Assembly: GCA_943788815.1 (NCBI GenBank)
Contig: CALSRS010000002.1
Span: forward strand, 307,062 to 371,061
Source: an uncultured Gammaproteobacteria bacterium
GTDB lineage: Bacteria; Pseudomonadota; Gammaproteobacteria; Eutrophobiales; Eutrophobiaceae
Direction of reading: 5' to 3'
DNA: 64,000 nt
Numbering within the stretch: the stretch's first letter is position 1; every line of letters begins with the position of its first letter. The notes beneath the pieces are model-generated. The model searched no databases. It was not told the DNA's origin and saw only the letters and a list, made by a program, of their open reading frames with translations. This document shows, in pieces, positions 24,445-33,578 of this stretch. The position numbers and the translations under genes are program-made.

Positions 24445-26349
24445 ATGGATAATTCCATCAAAAGTTGGCTTGCAAAGTTGGTGATGCTACTCACCATCTG
24501 TTACTCATTATTTCATCTATACACCGGGTTGTTCGGTACTCTGGACACCATGATGCAGCGTCTGGTGCATCTGTCCTTTGCATTATTGTTAATCTTTATC
24601 CTGAACCCATACCAAACCGGTAAACCGTTACTAGACCGTACCATCAACACCCTGATGGTCCTCATCGTTATCAGTACTACGGGGTATATCTATCTCAATT
24701 ACGATTACCTCCTCACCGAGCGCTATGCCCTGGTGACGCCATTAACCAATCTGGAACTTGGACTGGGCATTTTGTTTGTGATGATCGTTCTGGAAGCCAC
24801 GCGAAAAATGGCCGGCCCTGCCTTACCCATAGTCACAATTATTTTTTTACTCTATGGCCTTGCCGGTCCATACCTGCCTGGCTTCTTAAGTCACGGGGGA
24901 TATTCCCTGGACAATATCATCGATATAAATTATTTCGGTACCGATGGGACCTTCGGTATTCCACTGGGAGCAAGTGCTACTTATATTTCCCTGTTTATCA
25001 TCTTTGGTGCCTTTCTCGCCCGATCCGGCCTGGGAGATCTACTCATGGATATCGCTATGGGCATAGCCGGTCATAAACAAGGAGGGCCTGCCAAGGTGGC
25101 CATTATCGCAAGTTCATTTCACGGGATGATGTCCGGTAGTGCAGTTGCCAATGTTCTCACCTCGGGAACAGCAACCATTCCGTTGATGATCAAATTGGGA
25201 TATCGGCGCGAGTTTGCGGGTGCAGTGGAAGCGGCTGCCTCGGCTGGAAGTCAGATCATGCCCCCGGTGATGGGTATCATTGCCTTGATCATGGTGCAAT
25301 ATACCGGCATACCATATATAAAAATTGCCGGCTATGCCCTGTTACCTGCCCTTTTGTATTTTTTAGGGGTTTGGATGGTGGTGCATTTTGAATCGGTGAA
25401 ACTGGGCCTTGTTGGCCTTCCAAAAGACCAGTTACCTGACTGGCGAGCGAGTATCAGGCTTAAGGGTCATATATTAATACCTATCATCGTACTGTTACTC
25501 ATGTTGGTCGTTGGCTTCAGCCCGGCCTATGCGGTTTCTTGTGCAACAGTAAGCGTTGTCATTGTCTCCTGGCTGAAAAAAGATACACGCATGGGGAGAA
25601 AGGAAATTCTCGCCTCACTGCATTCAGGAGCGAAGGGGATATTAATGATCGCCATGGCCACGGCCGCTGCTGGTATTATCAGTGGGATGTTCGGGCTGAC
25701 CGGAATCGGTATCAGATTTGCCGTCATGCTCAATGATATAGCTGGTGGCAGCCTGTTACTGTCCTTGGTGTTCACCGCCATAGCGGCCTTTATCCTGGGA
25801 ATGGGCCTGCCCCCCTCGGCTTCCTACATCATCCAGGTGGTCGTCACCATTCCTGCAATATTCAACATTCTTCAAGTTGTCGATGCACCTGCCATTGCAG
25901 AAAATGCCTTATTACTCTCACATATGTTTGTGATGTATTTTGCTTCCTTTGCTGTCATCACCCCACCCGATGCCCTGGCAGCATTCGCTGGTGCCAGTAT
26001 TGCCAAATCCAGACCCATGATTACGGCGATGACAGCGACTCGATTGGCCTTTGTGGCCTATTTCATTCCATTTCTCTTTGTATTGAACCCGGCATTTCTT
26101 GGCATCGGCTCGTATTCTCAAATATTGTTTGCCATATTAAATGGTGTGCTAGGCATAATAGCCTTGAGCATTTCCTTTCAGGGCTATATCCACGATAAAT
26201 TAGGCTGCTTATCTCGCAGCTACTTTCTTGCTTGCGGCATAATGATGTTACTACCGGGCCAGATCACCAGTACGGCAGGCATTACACTTGTAATACCAAT
26301 GCTGATTTATTTTCTGGTAAAGAAAAAGGTCAAACAGAATTTAATCTAG
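24445..26349 (+). CDS. TRAP transporter fused permease (DctQM type), orphan
   Basis: Inner-membrane TRAP permease of 634 residues in which the small (4 TM) and large (12 TM) subunits are fused. Landmarks are LGLGILFVMIVLEATRKMAG, FHGMMSGSAVANVLTSGTATIPLMIKLGY, AAASAGSQIMPPVMGIIALIM and LGMGLPPSASYIIQVV. Such permeases import carboxylates or similar solutes with a periplasmic TAXI or DctP binding protein and a sodium gradient. No binding-protein gene is adjacent, so its partner must be elsewhere. A second fused permease is at 52047. It overlaps the convergent gene by nine bases. Confidence 0.92.
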   Translation: MDNSIKSWLAKLVMLLTICYSLFHLYTGLFGTLDTMMQRLVHLSFALLLIFILNPYQTGKPLLDRTINTLMVLIVISTTGYIYLNYDYLLTERYALVTPLTNLELGLGILFVMIVLEATRKMAGPALPIVTIIFLLYGLAGPYLPGFLSHGGYSLDNIIDINYFGTDGTFGIPLGASATYISLFIIFGAFLARSGLGDLLMDIAMGIAGHKQGGPAKVAIIASSFHGMMSGSAVANVLTSGTATIPLMIKLGYRREFAGAVEAAASAGSQIMPPVMGIIALIMVQYTGIPYIKIAGYALLPALLYFLGVWMVVHFESVKLGLVGLPKDQLPDWRASIRLKGHILIPIIVLLLMLVVGFSPAYAVSCATVSVVIVSWLKKDTRMGRKEILASLHSGAKGILMIAMATAAAGIISGMFGLTGIGIRFAVMLNDIAGGSLLLSLVFTAIAAFILGMGLPPSASYIIQVVVTIPAIFNILQVVDAPAIAENALLLSHMFVMYFASFAVITPPDALAAFAGASIAKSRPMITAMTATRLAFVAYFIPFLFVLNPAFLGIGSYSQILFAILNGVLGIIALSISFQGYIHDKLGCLSRSYFLACGIMMLLPGQITSTAGITLVIPMLIYFLVKKKVKQNLI

Positions 26350-26757
26350 TGTAAATCTGTTGCTGTCCTGTAATTGCGGTTTTATTTTATCATTGAGCTT
26401 AAGATAAGCATCAAATAATTCCACAAAGGGTGCTTCATCGTTGACATAGTAACCCACCTGTTGAATTTGCAATTCACCTTCCTGATTGATGATGCGGCGG
26501 ACTATCCAGCTGGGATGGGCAGTATGGCCAGGTAGAGTAAAGGCGTAATGATGACCGTTAAACTTGTCAATAAATACCACCATTTTTTGATGCCTGTATG
26601 TGCGCTGAGAATGCGATAAGTTTTCTCTGGCCTTACTATAAAACGTCTGCCATTCCTCCTGGGTGATATTTGCAATTGGATAAGGCATGAACTCCAAACC
26701 CATGGCATTTTTTGCCAGAAATGAAAATAACAACAATAGTGTGTATTTCTTCGTCAA
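26341..26757 (-). CDS. Secreted protein of unknown function
   Basis: A 138-residue protein with a signal peptide (YTLLLLFSFLAKNAMG). The mature part begins LEFMPYPIANITQEEWQTFY and contains IDKFNGHHYAFTLPGHTAHPSWIVRRI and a QVGYYVNDEAPFVELFDAYL tail. No family is recognised. The 3' end overlaps the TRAP gene on the other strand. It starts 14 bases after the CBS gene stop on the same strand, so both are probably one transcript. Confidence 0.7.
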   Translation of the reverse strand: MTKKYTLLLLFSFLAKNAMGLEFMPYPIANITQEEWQTFYSKARENLSHSQRTYRHQKMVVFIDKFNGHHYAFTLPGHTAHPSWIVRRIINQEGELQIQQVGYYVNDEAPFVELFDAYLKLNDKIKPQLQDSNRFTLD

Positions 26758-26770
26758 AATGTATTCTAAA

Positions 26771-27199
26771 TTATGCCGTGATATATGTATTCAGCATCTC
26801 AATTGTTGATTGCTGCTCGGAAATTATTTCTTTCACCAGATCGCCAATGGACAGCATGCCAACAACCGTATCGCCATCCATAACAGGTAAATGTCGAAAC
26901 CGTTTCTGAGTCATTAAAGACATACATTGCTCTATAGAATGGTCTGGTTCCGCATAGTTAACATTTGATGTCATAATCTCACTAACTTGTGTGGTTTTAG
27001 ATGACTTATCTTGAAGGATAATCTTTCTTGCATAATCTCGTTCGGAAAAAATGCCAGCTACTTTATCTCCTTCCATTACGAGCAATGCACCAATTTCATG
27101 ATGCGCCATTTTCACGATTGCGTCATAGACTGAGCTGTCAGGTGTAGTGGATAGAACATTACTGCCCTTCGATTTAATTAATTCCCCTACTGTCTTCAT
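26771..27199 (-). CDS. CBS-pair domain protein
   Basis: Cytosolic protein of 142 residues consisting of two CBS motifs. The first carries VYDAIVKMAHHEIGALLVMEGDKVAGIFSERDYARKIIL (about 24-62) and the second IEQCMSLMTQKRFRHLPVMDGDTVVGMLSIGDLVKEII (about 90-127). Stand-alone CBS pairs bind adenine nucleotides and often sense energy state; the target is unknown. It precedes the secreted protein gene and is divergent from the YCII-domain gene. Confidence 0.93.
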   Translation of the reverse strand: MKTVGELIKSKGSNVLSTTPDSSVYDAIVKMAHHEIGALLVMEGDKVAGIFSERDYARKIILQDKSSKTTQVSEIMTSNVNYAEPDHSIEQCMSLMTQKRFRHLPVMDGDTVVGMLSIGDLVKEIISEQQSTIEMLNTYITA

Positions 27200-27415
27200 T
27201 ATTACTCCCCTGGTCTTTTTTTAAACTATAATGACTTCCCGAACAAATGTGTTACATAAAACTTAACTTAAATCTTCATAAAAATATAGATGAAATACTT
27301 TAAAACCAGAAAGAAGTTTATAAAATACGACTAATCTGCCAATTTCATTACCCCCTTATCGATATTTTTTTTAGCTCTGTAGTACACTGATTTTATATTT
27401 TCGAGGAGAATTTTA

Positions 27416-27733
27416 ATGACACAATATGTGATTACCTATCTAGGTGGAAACCAGCCATCCACGCCAGAAGAAGGTCAGAAACATTTTGCAAAATATAAAG
27501 AATGGTTATCTTCACTCGGGAATGCTGTAATCAACCCGGCCAACCCGTTTAAAAATACACATACCATATCCCCCGATGGCAATATCACAGAAGGCAGCAA
27601 GACCACTATGTCTGGTTATACTATTATTGATGCTGAATCTATTGATGCTGCGCTGGAGATGGCAAAGGTCTGTCCGTTTCTCGAAATTGAAGGGACGCTG
27701 GAAGTATCTGAATTAGTGCAGATGAAAATGTAA
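27416..27733 (+). CDS. YCII-related (DGPF) domain protein
   Basis: A 105-residue cytosolic protein of the YCII/DGPF superfamily (dimeric alpha-beta barrel). It contains FAKYKEWLSSLGNAV, the SGYTIIDAESIDAALEMAKVCPFL segment and a beta-rich C-terminal strand LEVSELVQ. The GAGGAG ahead of the ATG supports the start. The family function is mostly unknown. It is followed 11 bases later by a small membrane protein. Confidence 0.85.
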   Translation: MTQYVITYLGGNQPSTPEEGQKHFAKYKEWLSSLGNAVINPANPFKNTHTISPDGNITEGSKTTMSGYTIIDAESIDAALEMAKVCPFLEIEGTLEVSELVQMKM

Positions 27734-27744
27734 ATTTAGATCCC

Positions 27745-27984
27745 ATGGTGGTAAAAGAAAGCGACTTCTGGTTTGCATATAAAAAATTCGGCTGGGGTTG
27801 GGGATTCCCCGTTACCTGGCAAGGATGGTTGTTTTATTTCGTCTGGACTTCAATTCTATTGCCAATTGTTTGGTACCTTCAGTCAGCTGATAAAATATTA
27901 TTCCTTATTTTATTTATAACACTAATGGCAGGTGTTTTAATCATCACCTATTTATTAAAAGGGGAACGCAAGCATTTCGATTGA
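27745..27984 (+). CDS. Small membrane protein, unknown
   Basis: A 79-residue protein with two likely transmembrane helices (WLFYFVWTSILLPIVWYL and ILFLILFITLMAGVLIITYLL) and an aromatic N-terminal part (FWFAYKKFGWGWGFPVTWQGW). This pattern is common in small proteins of unknown function encoded next to YCII-domain genes. The stop is 11 bases from the convergent stop of the next gene. Confidence 0.7.
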   Translation: MVVKESDFWFAYKKFGWGWGFPVTWQGWLFYFVWTSILLPIVWYLQSADKILFLILFITLMAGVLIITYLLKGERKHFD

Positions 27985-27994
27985 TATTTTTTTA

Positions 27995-28288
27995 TTAAGT
28001 TTCGTTTTTATAGTCCTTTAGAATCTCAACAATCTGAATCTGGTAAGATTTATACCATTTTTCCATACCTAATCTTTGTGCGAGTAGATGACGCTCATCC
28101 TGCTTCCATAGCTTTATATCATCCAGGCTGTTCCAGTAGGATATAGTCACTTCGTTCTCACCTTCTGTTACGGATTGAATATCGACGCAGCCATATTTAT
28201 TCACTGACAACGCCCGTAATTCAACCAGCATATCTTCGTATTGTTCGTCTAATTGCTTAATAACTGCCTTAAAGATTACTGCGTACAT
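27995..28288 (-). CDS. ABM-like (antibiotic biosynthesis monooxygenase fold) protein
   Basis: A 97-residue dimeric alpha-beta barrel protein. MYAVIFKAVIKQLDEQYEDMLVELRALSV is the first beta-alpha unit, YGCVDIQSVTEGENEVTISYWNSLDDIKLWKQDERHLLAQRLG is the family core with a conserved tryptophan and histidine, and WYKSYQIQIVEI is the last strand. The reaction is unknown; many such proteins are not monooxygenases. It lies downstream of acetoacetyl-CoA synthetase on the same strand with a 77-base gap. Confidence 0.85.
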   Translation of the reverse strand: MYAVIFKAVIKQLDEQYEDMLVELRALSVNKYGCVDIQSVTEGENEVTISYWNSLDDIKLWKQDERHLLAQRLGMEKWYKSYQIQIVEILKDYKNET

Positions 28289-28365
28289 AATGTACTTTCC
28301 CTATTCATAATCCTTGATATCAACTTTCTCATTATTTTCATCTGACATCTATTACTACCCTGTTC

Positions 28366-30318
28366 TTATTCATAGCAAATCCTGAAATTCTCCAGGGATT
28401 CAGGATTTGCCAGGGCCTCACTGTTTTTAATCTCACGACCATGGATTACATCCCGTATCGCCAGCTCAGTGATCTTACCTGATCGGGTGCGTGGGATATC
28501 AGGCACCTGGTATATTTTTGCGGGGACATGGCGCGGGCTAGTACCATCACGAATTTGTTTTTTAATCTTGTCTGTCAAAGCCTCATTGAGCTCATGACCT
28601 GTTTTCAGAACAATAAATAATAATATTCGGGTATCACCTTCCCATTCTTGTCCCACTGCGACACTTTCTATCACTTCTTCAAATTGTTCTACCTGTCGAT
28701 AGATCTCAGCTGTACCTATCCTGACACCTCCCGGATTTAATGTTGCATCGGATCGACCATATATAATGTATCCGCCATCTACCGTCTGTTCAGCAAAATC
28801 CCCATGTGCCCAAACATCAGAAAAACGTGAAAAATAGGCATCAAGATATCGCTGCTGATCTTCATCATTCCAGAATTTTACCGGCATGCATGGCATGGGT
28901 TGTTTGCAAACTAACTCCCCTTTTTCTCCTGTCACGCTTTGACCTTCTTCATTCCAGATTTCTATCGCCATCCCCAATCCTGCGGTCTGGATCTCTCCCC
29001 GCCTTACCGGACCATTGGGATTGCCCAACACAAAACACGAAATAATATCGGTACCACCGGATATAGAACTAAGGCAAACATCCTTTTTGATATTGTTATA
29101 TACGAAATCAAAATTTTCAGGCATTAGTGGTGACCCAGTAGATGCGATAGTTTTAAGTGATGACAAATCATGTGTAATTATGGGTTTAGCATCCTGTTTT
29201 TCCATGGACTGGATATATTTTGCTGAGGTGCCAAAAAATGTAATTTCTTCTGAACTGGCATAATCCCACAACACATTTCCGCCAGGATGAAATGGCGCCC
29301 CATCAAATAACATAATCGTGGCTTTTGATGCCAATACTGACACCAGCCAGTTCCACATCATCCACCCACAGGTAGTATAATAGAACACCTTGTCCCCCGG
29401 TTTGATATCGCAATGTAGCTGGTGTTCTTTCATGTGTTGTAACAAGGTGCCGCCCGCACCATGCACGATGCATTTTGGCAATCCCGTGGTGCCGCTGGAA
29501 AACATAATATAGAGCGGATGATTAAAACTGGAATAGTGATAAGGAATTTCTGTATCACCCTGGTCTGCCATAGAGTCATCCCAGGTACAAGTATGCTTTA
29601 TCGAAGAAACATCCAGTTCTTTCTTCAGCACTTTGGATAAATAAGGGACAATGATGACCTTTTCCAGACTAGGTAGCCTGGAAACAACTCTGGCTATTTT
29701 ATCGCGTATGTCTATGGGTTTACCGTTATAAAAATAGCCATCGCAACATATAAATATTTTTGGTTCGATCTGTAAAAAACGATCCAGTATCCCCTGTTCA
29801 CCAAAATCTGGCGAGCACGAGGAAAAGGTCGCACCGATGGCGGCACTGGATAGAGCCCCAATAATAGTCTCTGGCAGATTCGGCATACACGCGGCTATCC
29901 TGTCTTCAGGTTTAATACCGTGTTTAACAAAAGCGCGGGACAGCCTCGATACCTGTGAATATAAGTCAGACCTACTTGTCCGTGATGTATACCCCGACTC
30001 ACTTAAAAAAATGATGGCATCGGTCTCATCATTTTTACGTAACAGGTTTTCAGTGTAATTTATTCTTGCCCGGGGGAAAAATTTGGCATCGATAAACCGT
30101 TCACCAGGTTCATATATAATTTCACCTTTTTTATCAGCCGTGACGTCACAATATTTCCAAATGGAGTCCCAGAACGATGAAGGGTTTTCTATAGACCACC
30201 GGTGCAATTCATTATAGGAATCCAGCCTTAGTCCTGATTGCGCTTGAACGGTTTTCAGGTAGGCCGTCAAATTTGTTTGTTGAATTTGATATTCGGACGG
30301 TTGCCAGAGAATAGTCAT
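28366..30318 (-). CDS. Acetoacetyl-CoA synthetase (acetoacetate-CoA ligase)
   Basis: Cytosolic AMP-forming ligase that activates acetoacetate to acetoacetyl-CoA, 650 residues, the full length for the family. The N-terminus MTILWQPSEYQIQQTNLTAY with FWDSIWKYCDV matches AACS. The AMP-binding motif is FSSGTTGLPKCIVHGAGG (about residue 272), and YGRSDATLNPGGVRIGTAEIY and PRTRSGKITELAI complete the adenylation domain. It lies downstream of lactate dehydrogenase on the same strand, with a small hairpin in the 55-base gap. Confidence 0.93.
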   Translation of the reverse strand: MTILWQPSEYQIQQTNLTAYLKTVQAQSGLRLDSYNELHRWSIENPSSFWDSIWKYCDVTADKKGEIIYEPGERFIDAKFFPRARINYTENLLRKNDETDAIIFLSESGYTSRTSRSDLYSQVSRLSRAFVKHGIKPEDRIAACMPNLPETIIGALSSAAIGATFSSCSPDFGEQGILDRFLQIEPKIFICCDGYFYNGKPIDIRDKIARVVSRLPSLEKVIIVPYLSKVLKKELDVSSIKHTCTWDDSMADQGDTEIPYHYSSFNHPLYIMFSSGTTGLPKCIVHGAGGTLLQHMKEHQLHCDIKPGDKVFYYTTCGWMMWNWLVSVLASKATIMLFDGAPFHPGGNVLWDYASSEEITFFGTSAKYIQSMEKQDAKPIITHDLSSLKTIASTGSPLMPENFDFVYNNIKKDVCLSSISGGTDIISCFVLGNPNGPVRRGEIQTAGLGMAIEIWNEEGQSVTGEKGELVCKQPMPCMPVKFWNDEDQQRYLDAYFSRFSDVWAHGDFAEQTVDGGYIIYGRSDATLNPGGVRIGTAEIYRQVEQFEEVIESVAVGQEWEGDTRILLFIVLKTGHELNEALTDKIKKQIRDGTSPRHVPAKIYQVPDIPRTRSGKITELAIRDVIHGREIKNSEALANPESLENFRICYE

Positions 30319-30325
30319 GGTGTAT

Positions 30326-30360
30326 TGTGCAGACTGATTAAATTCTCATCAAGCTGCACA
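30326..30360 (-). terminator. Hairpin between lactate dehydrogenase and AACS genes
   Basis: TGTGCAG (30326-30332) and CTGCACA (30354-30360) form a perfect 7-bp stem over a 21-base loop, located after the lactate dehydrogenase stop and before the AACS start on the minus strand. There is no T-tract, so it may be a processing or attenuation structure instead of a true terminator. Confidence 0.3.
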
Positions 30361-30373
30361 GGAATGATTAATA

Positions 30374-31528
30374 CTATCGAAAACGTAAGTTACCCCTGTG
30401 CAGATCACTCACCTTGGTACATCCCATTAGTTTCATATCGCGTATGATCTCAGCCTGCAATAAGGTCATTGCTTTTTCAACCCCGGCCTGCCCCGCCGCG
30501 GCAAGCGCATAGAGATACAACCTGCCACCGGAACATGCCTTCGCCCCTACTGATAATGCCTTGAGGATATGGGTACCACGACGGATACCACCATCACATA
30601 TCACATCGATCTTATCCCCCACAGCATCGACTATCTCTGCCAGTTGGTCAAAGGGTGAACGGGAACCATCCAGTTGTCGGCCACCATGGTTAGAGACCAT
30701 GATGGCAGTCGCACCAATATCCACTGCGCGTTTAGCGTCCTCAACCGACATCACCCCTTTTAAACAAAAGGGCCTGCCCCAGTAGGCATTAATCTGCTCT
30801 GCTGCCTTCCAGTCCATAGTCTGATCCAGCATATTATTAAAATAATCAGCAACTGTTATAGCCACATTTGTGCCTTCTTTTATGTAATCTTTTAACTGGG
30901 ACAACTCAAAGGGCTCATGGGTAAAATAGTTAAATGCCCAGGCGGGATGCATTGCAAAACTCATTAAACTTTTCAAGGTCAATCTTGGCGGCGAGGTAAA
31001 CCCGGTATATAGATCTCTCTCTCGGTTACCACCTACTATGGTATCGACCGTCAGTGCCATGCCATCAAAGTTGGCATCCTTACAGCGGTCTATCATGCTG
31101 TGTGTCAATCCCTTGTCCTTATGATAGTAAAGTTGAAAAAGCTTAGGGGTATTTATTTCTGCGCCGATACGTTCAATACTGACCGAGCCCAGTGATGACA
31201 CACCAAAGATGGTGTTGAATTTTTCCGCCGCCCTGCCCACGGCCATCTCACCATCATGGTGAAACAGTCGTTGTAATGCTGTTGGTGACATGAACAAGGG
31301 CAAATCAATCTTTTGCCCCATCACCGTGGTTGAGATATCAATATTTTCCACATCCACCAGAACACTTGGAACCAGATCAACATCGTTATAGGCAGCTGTA
31401 TTACGGCGATAGGTGAGCTCATCATCCGCGGCCCCATCGATGTAATGAAAAATTGGCCCGGGCAGGCGTTGCTTTGCCATTAATCTCAAATCTTCAATGT
31501 TTCTTATGTCTTTCAAGCGCATAAACAT
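30374..31528 (-). CDS. lldD: FMN-dependent L-lactate dehydrogenase (alpha-hydroxy acid dehydrogenase)
   Basis: FMN enzyme that oxidises L-lactate to pyruvate, 384 residues. The fold is seen in MRLKDIRNIEDLRLMAKQRLPGPIFHYIDGAADDE, the FMN segments PLFMSPTALQRLFHHDGE and VSSLGSVSIE, the catalytic histidine in IMVSNHGGRQLDGSRS and the phosphate-binding ICDGGIRRGTHILKALSVGAKACSGGRLYLY. The ORF track starts at 31621 inside the permease gene; the ATG at 31528 overlaps the permease stop as TAATG and follows GGGGG, so it is preferred. Neighbouring lactate permease makes the substrate assignment likely; glycolate or other 2-hydroxy acids remain possible. Confidence 0.9.
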   Translation of the reverse strand: MFMRLKDIRNIEDLRLMAKQRLPGPIFHYIDGAADDELTYRRNTAAYNDVDLVPSVLVDVENIDISTTVMGQKIDLPLFMSPTALQRLFHHDGEMAVGRAAEKFNTIFGVSSLGSVSIERIGAEINTPKLFQLYYHKDKGLTHSMIDRCKDANFDGMALTVDTIVGGNRERDLYTGFTSPPRLTLKSLMSFAMHPAWAFNYFTHEPFELSQLKDYIKEGTNVAITVADYFNNMLDQTMDWKAAEQINAYWGRPFCLKGVMSVEDAKRAVDIGATAIMVSNHGGRQLDGSRSPFDQLAEIVDAVGDKIDVICDGGIRRGTHILKALSVGAKACSGGRLYLYALAAAGQAGVEKAMTLLQAEIIRDMKLMGCTKVSDLHRGNLRFR

Positions 31529-33327
31529 TATGCAGACGCCCCCTTTTTCAGTTGTGACCGGGCAAACGCAATCAGACAAATAACGATAATGACGCTCAAG
31601 ACTGACCCAATATTTAACCACCCTTTTGTTCCTGACCAGACGATGGCGTATCCCATACAGCCAGACAACAAGGCATAATATACAAATACTACAAAAGTCT
31701 TACGGATCACCATGCCTTCCTTTCCTAACAGTCCGACAACGGCTGATGCCGCCACGACATTATGGACGCAGATAATATTCCCGGCTGCACCACCGACTGC
31801 CTGCAATGCAACTATCCAGGTGGGATCCACACCGATACGTTGTCCAACACCAAACTGAAATAATGAAAAGGTCATGTTACTGACGGTATTACTACCAGCC
31901 ACAAATGCACCAAACCCGCCTATGAATGTTGCAAATATTGGCCATGCGGAACCGGCAAGAACGGCGACACCTTCCGCCAGGGCATTTGGCATCTTGGCAA
32001 AGCCGGCCATGCCACCTTGTGAATTTAAAAACACCTGAACCATGGGCACAGTAAACAGCAATGGCAATGATGCCTTTAACATGGTGTCCACGGAGTCTTG
32101 AATTCCTGATTTAAAGGTTTCTTTTTTCATACTGTGTAAAAAGAATGTAGCCACGGAGACAATTATAAAGATTGTGCCTGGCAGATAAAGCGGCTGTATG
32201 CCTCCAGTACTCACAGTTGAACTGAAAATATTGGACCATTCAAAAGACACCGATCGTAACAACTGATTGACGCCCAGTGCAGGCACACGGGTTATAATTA
32301 ATAACACTGCGATTAATAGATAGGGTAACCAGGCGGCAAACATGGACATGGCACCCTTATCACCGGGGGAGTCTTTGAGTTCGACGATACCTGACCATTC
32401 CGGGTCCCAGGTTTCCTTGGCAGGAAAGTCCCAAACTTCATCTTTGGCTGGCACAAACCACCCTTTTTTCACCGCTGGAATAACAATCGCAAGACCAATG
32501 AGCGATCCAAAGATGGATGGAAATTCCGCACCAAAAACATGAGCCACGATAACGTAAGGAATAGTCATGGATAGCGCCGCAAACAAGGCGAAGCGCCAAA
32601 CTTTTAATCCATCAACAAAAGAACGCTTCTCGCCGAAATATCGTGTCATCAGTGATACCACAAATAAGGGTATCAATGTCCCGGTAATGGCATGAAGGAT
32701 GGCAACTTTAGTGCCAATCATATCTAAAAATTCCCGACCTACGGCTTCGGGTGTCGCACCTGCCATACCCATCTGTTGGATAAACTGATAAACCGAGTCA
32801 TCACCGGATAATCCGGTATTTACACCAACCAGTATCGGTGTACCCAGTGCACCGAATGATACGGGTGTACTTTGTATGATCATGCCTGATACCACTGCGG
32901 CCATCGCCGGAAACCCCAGTCCAACCAATAATGGCACTGCCACAGCTGCCGGAGTACCAAATCCTGAAGACCCTTCGATGAAGGCACCAAATAGCCAGGC
33001 AATGATAATGACCTGTATGCGCCTATCAGGTGAGATGTCTGTAAATCCACGTCGAATTACCCTTAAGGCGCCACTTTGTTGGAGTGTATTTAATAACAAA
33101 ATTGCGCCAAAAATTATATAAAGCAATGTCGTCGCCACGATGACGCCTTTCAAGGTCGCAGCAGCCACCTGATTAAACGATAATTTCCATACAAACAGAC
33201 CCAATCCAGCAGCGGTAACATACGCTAAGGGCATGGCACGACTGGCTGGCCAGCGTAGTCCGACCAGAAAGATTGCAACGACCAGTATGGGAAGGAATGA
33301 AAGCAATGAAAGTAGTAAGATATTCAA
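31528..33327 (-). CDS. lctP: L-lactate permease (LctP family)
   Basis: Inner-membrane lactate:proton symporter of 599 residues with about 13 hydrophobic helices. Family blocks are [74 protein letters not shown] and [24 protein letters not shown]. It may also carry glycolate. Its stop overlaps the lactate dehydrogenase start (TAATG), so uptake and oxidation are translationally coupled. Confidence 0.95.
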   Translation of the reverse strand: MNILLLSLLSFLPILVVAIFLVGLRWPASRAMPLAYVTAAGLGLFVWKLSFNQVAAATLKGVIVATTLLYIIFGAILLLNTLQQSGALRVIRRGFTDISPDRRIQVIIIAWLFGAFIEGSSGFGTPAAVAVPLLVGLGFPAMAAVVSGMIIQSTPVSFGALGTPILVGVNTGLSGDDSVYQFIQQMGMAGATPEAVGREFLDMIGTKVAILHAITGTLIPLFVVSLMTRYFGEKRSFVDGLKVWRFALFAALSMTIPYVIVAHVFGAEFPSIFGSLIGLAIVIPAVKKGWFVPAKDEVWDFPAKETWDPEWSGIVELKDSPGDKGAMSMFAAWLPYLLIAVLLIITRVPALGVNQLLRSVSFEWSNIFSSTVSTGGIQPLYLPGTIFIIVSVATFFLHSMKKETFKSGIQDSVDTMLKASLPLLFTVPMVQVFLNSQGGMAGFAKMPNALAEGVAVLAGSAWPIFATFIGGFGAFVAGSNTVSNMTFSLFQFGVGQRIGVDPTWIVALQAVGGAAGNIICVHNVVAASAVVGLLGKEGMVIRKTFVVFVYYALLSGCMGYAIVWSGTKGWLNIGSVLSVIIVICLIAFARSQLKKGASA

Positions 33328-33400
33328 TTTATTTTTCCTTATTATTATTCGTTACAGGCAGTACTTCATTGCCAATAAAAATTGGTTTATGTATATTTGC

Positions 33401-33416
33401 TAACCAAATCTGGTTA
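33401..33416. promoter_or_regulatory. Palindrome in the lctP / aminotransferase divergent promoter
   Basis: TAACCA-AATC-TGGTTA is a 16-base palindrome 74 bases upstream of lctP, and ATTGGTT at 33381 adds another half-site. It could be an operator for the lactate genes, but the pattern does not match the TNGTNNNACNA consensus of FadR-type lactate regulators. Chance occurrence is possible. Confidence 0.3.
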
Positions 33417-33578
33417 ATAATAAATAAACAGGTCGGAAAATTTAAAGTCAGGTGTACCTGAACTTTTGACTCCCCCAAAAAGCATTATCATAGACGGCTA
33501 TTATGAATGCAACTGACGGCAAATGAGCTATCAGACCGAGGGTTATTCACATGATTTTTGATTATAGAGGATTGATTG

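Noticed and set aside
31529-31621. N-terminal extension of lactate dehydrogenase in the ORF track (starts at 31621)
   Set aside because: The extension lies in the permease gene and the TAATG overlap at 31528 gives a standard family start.
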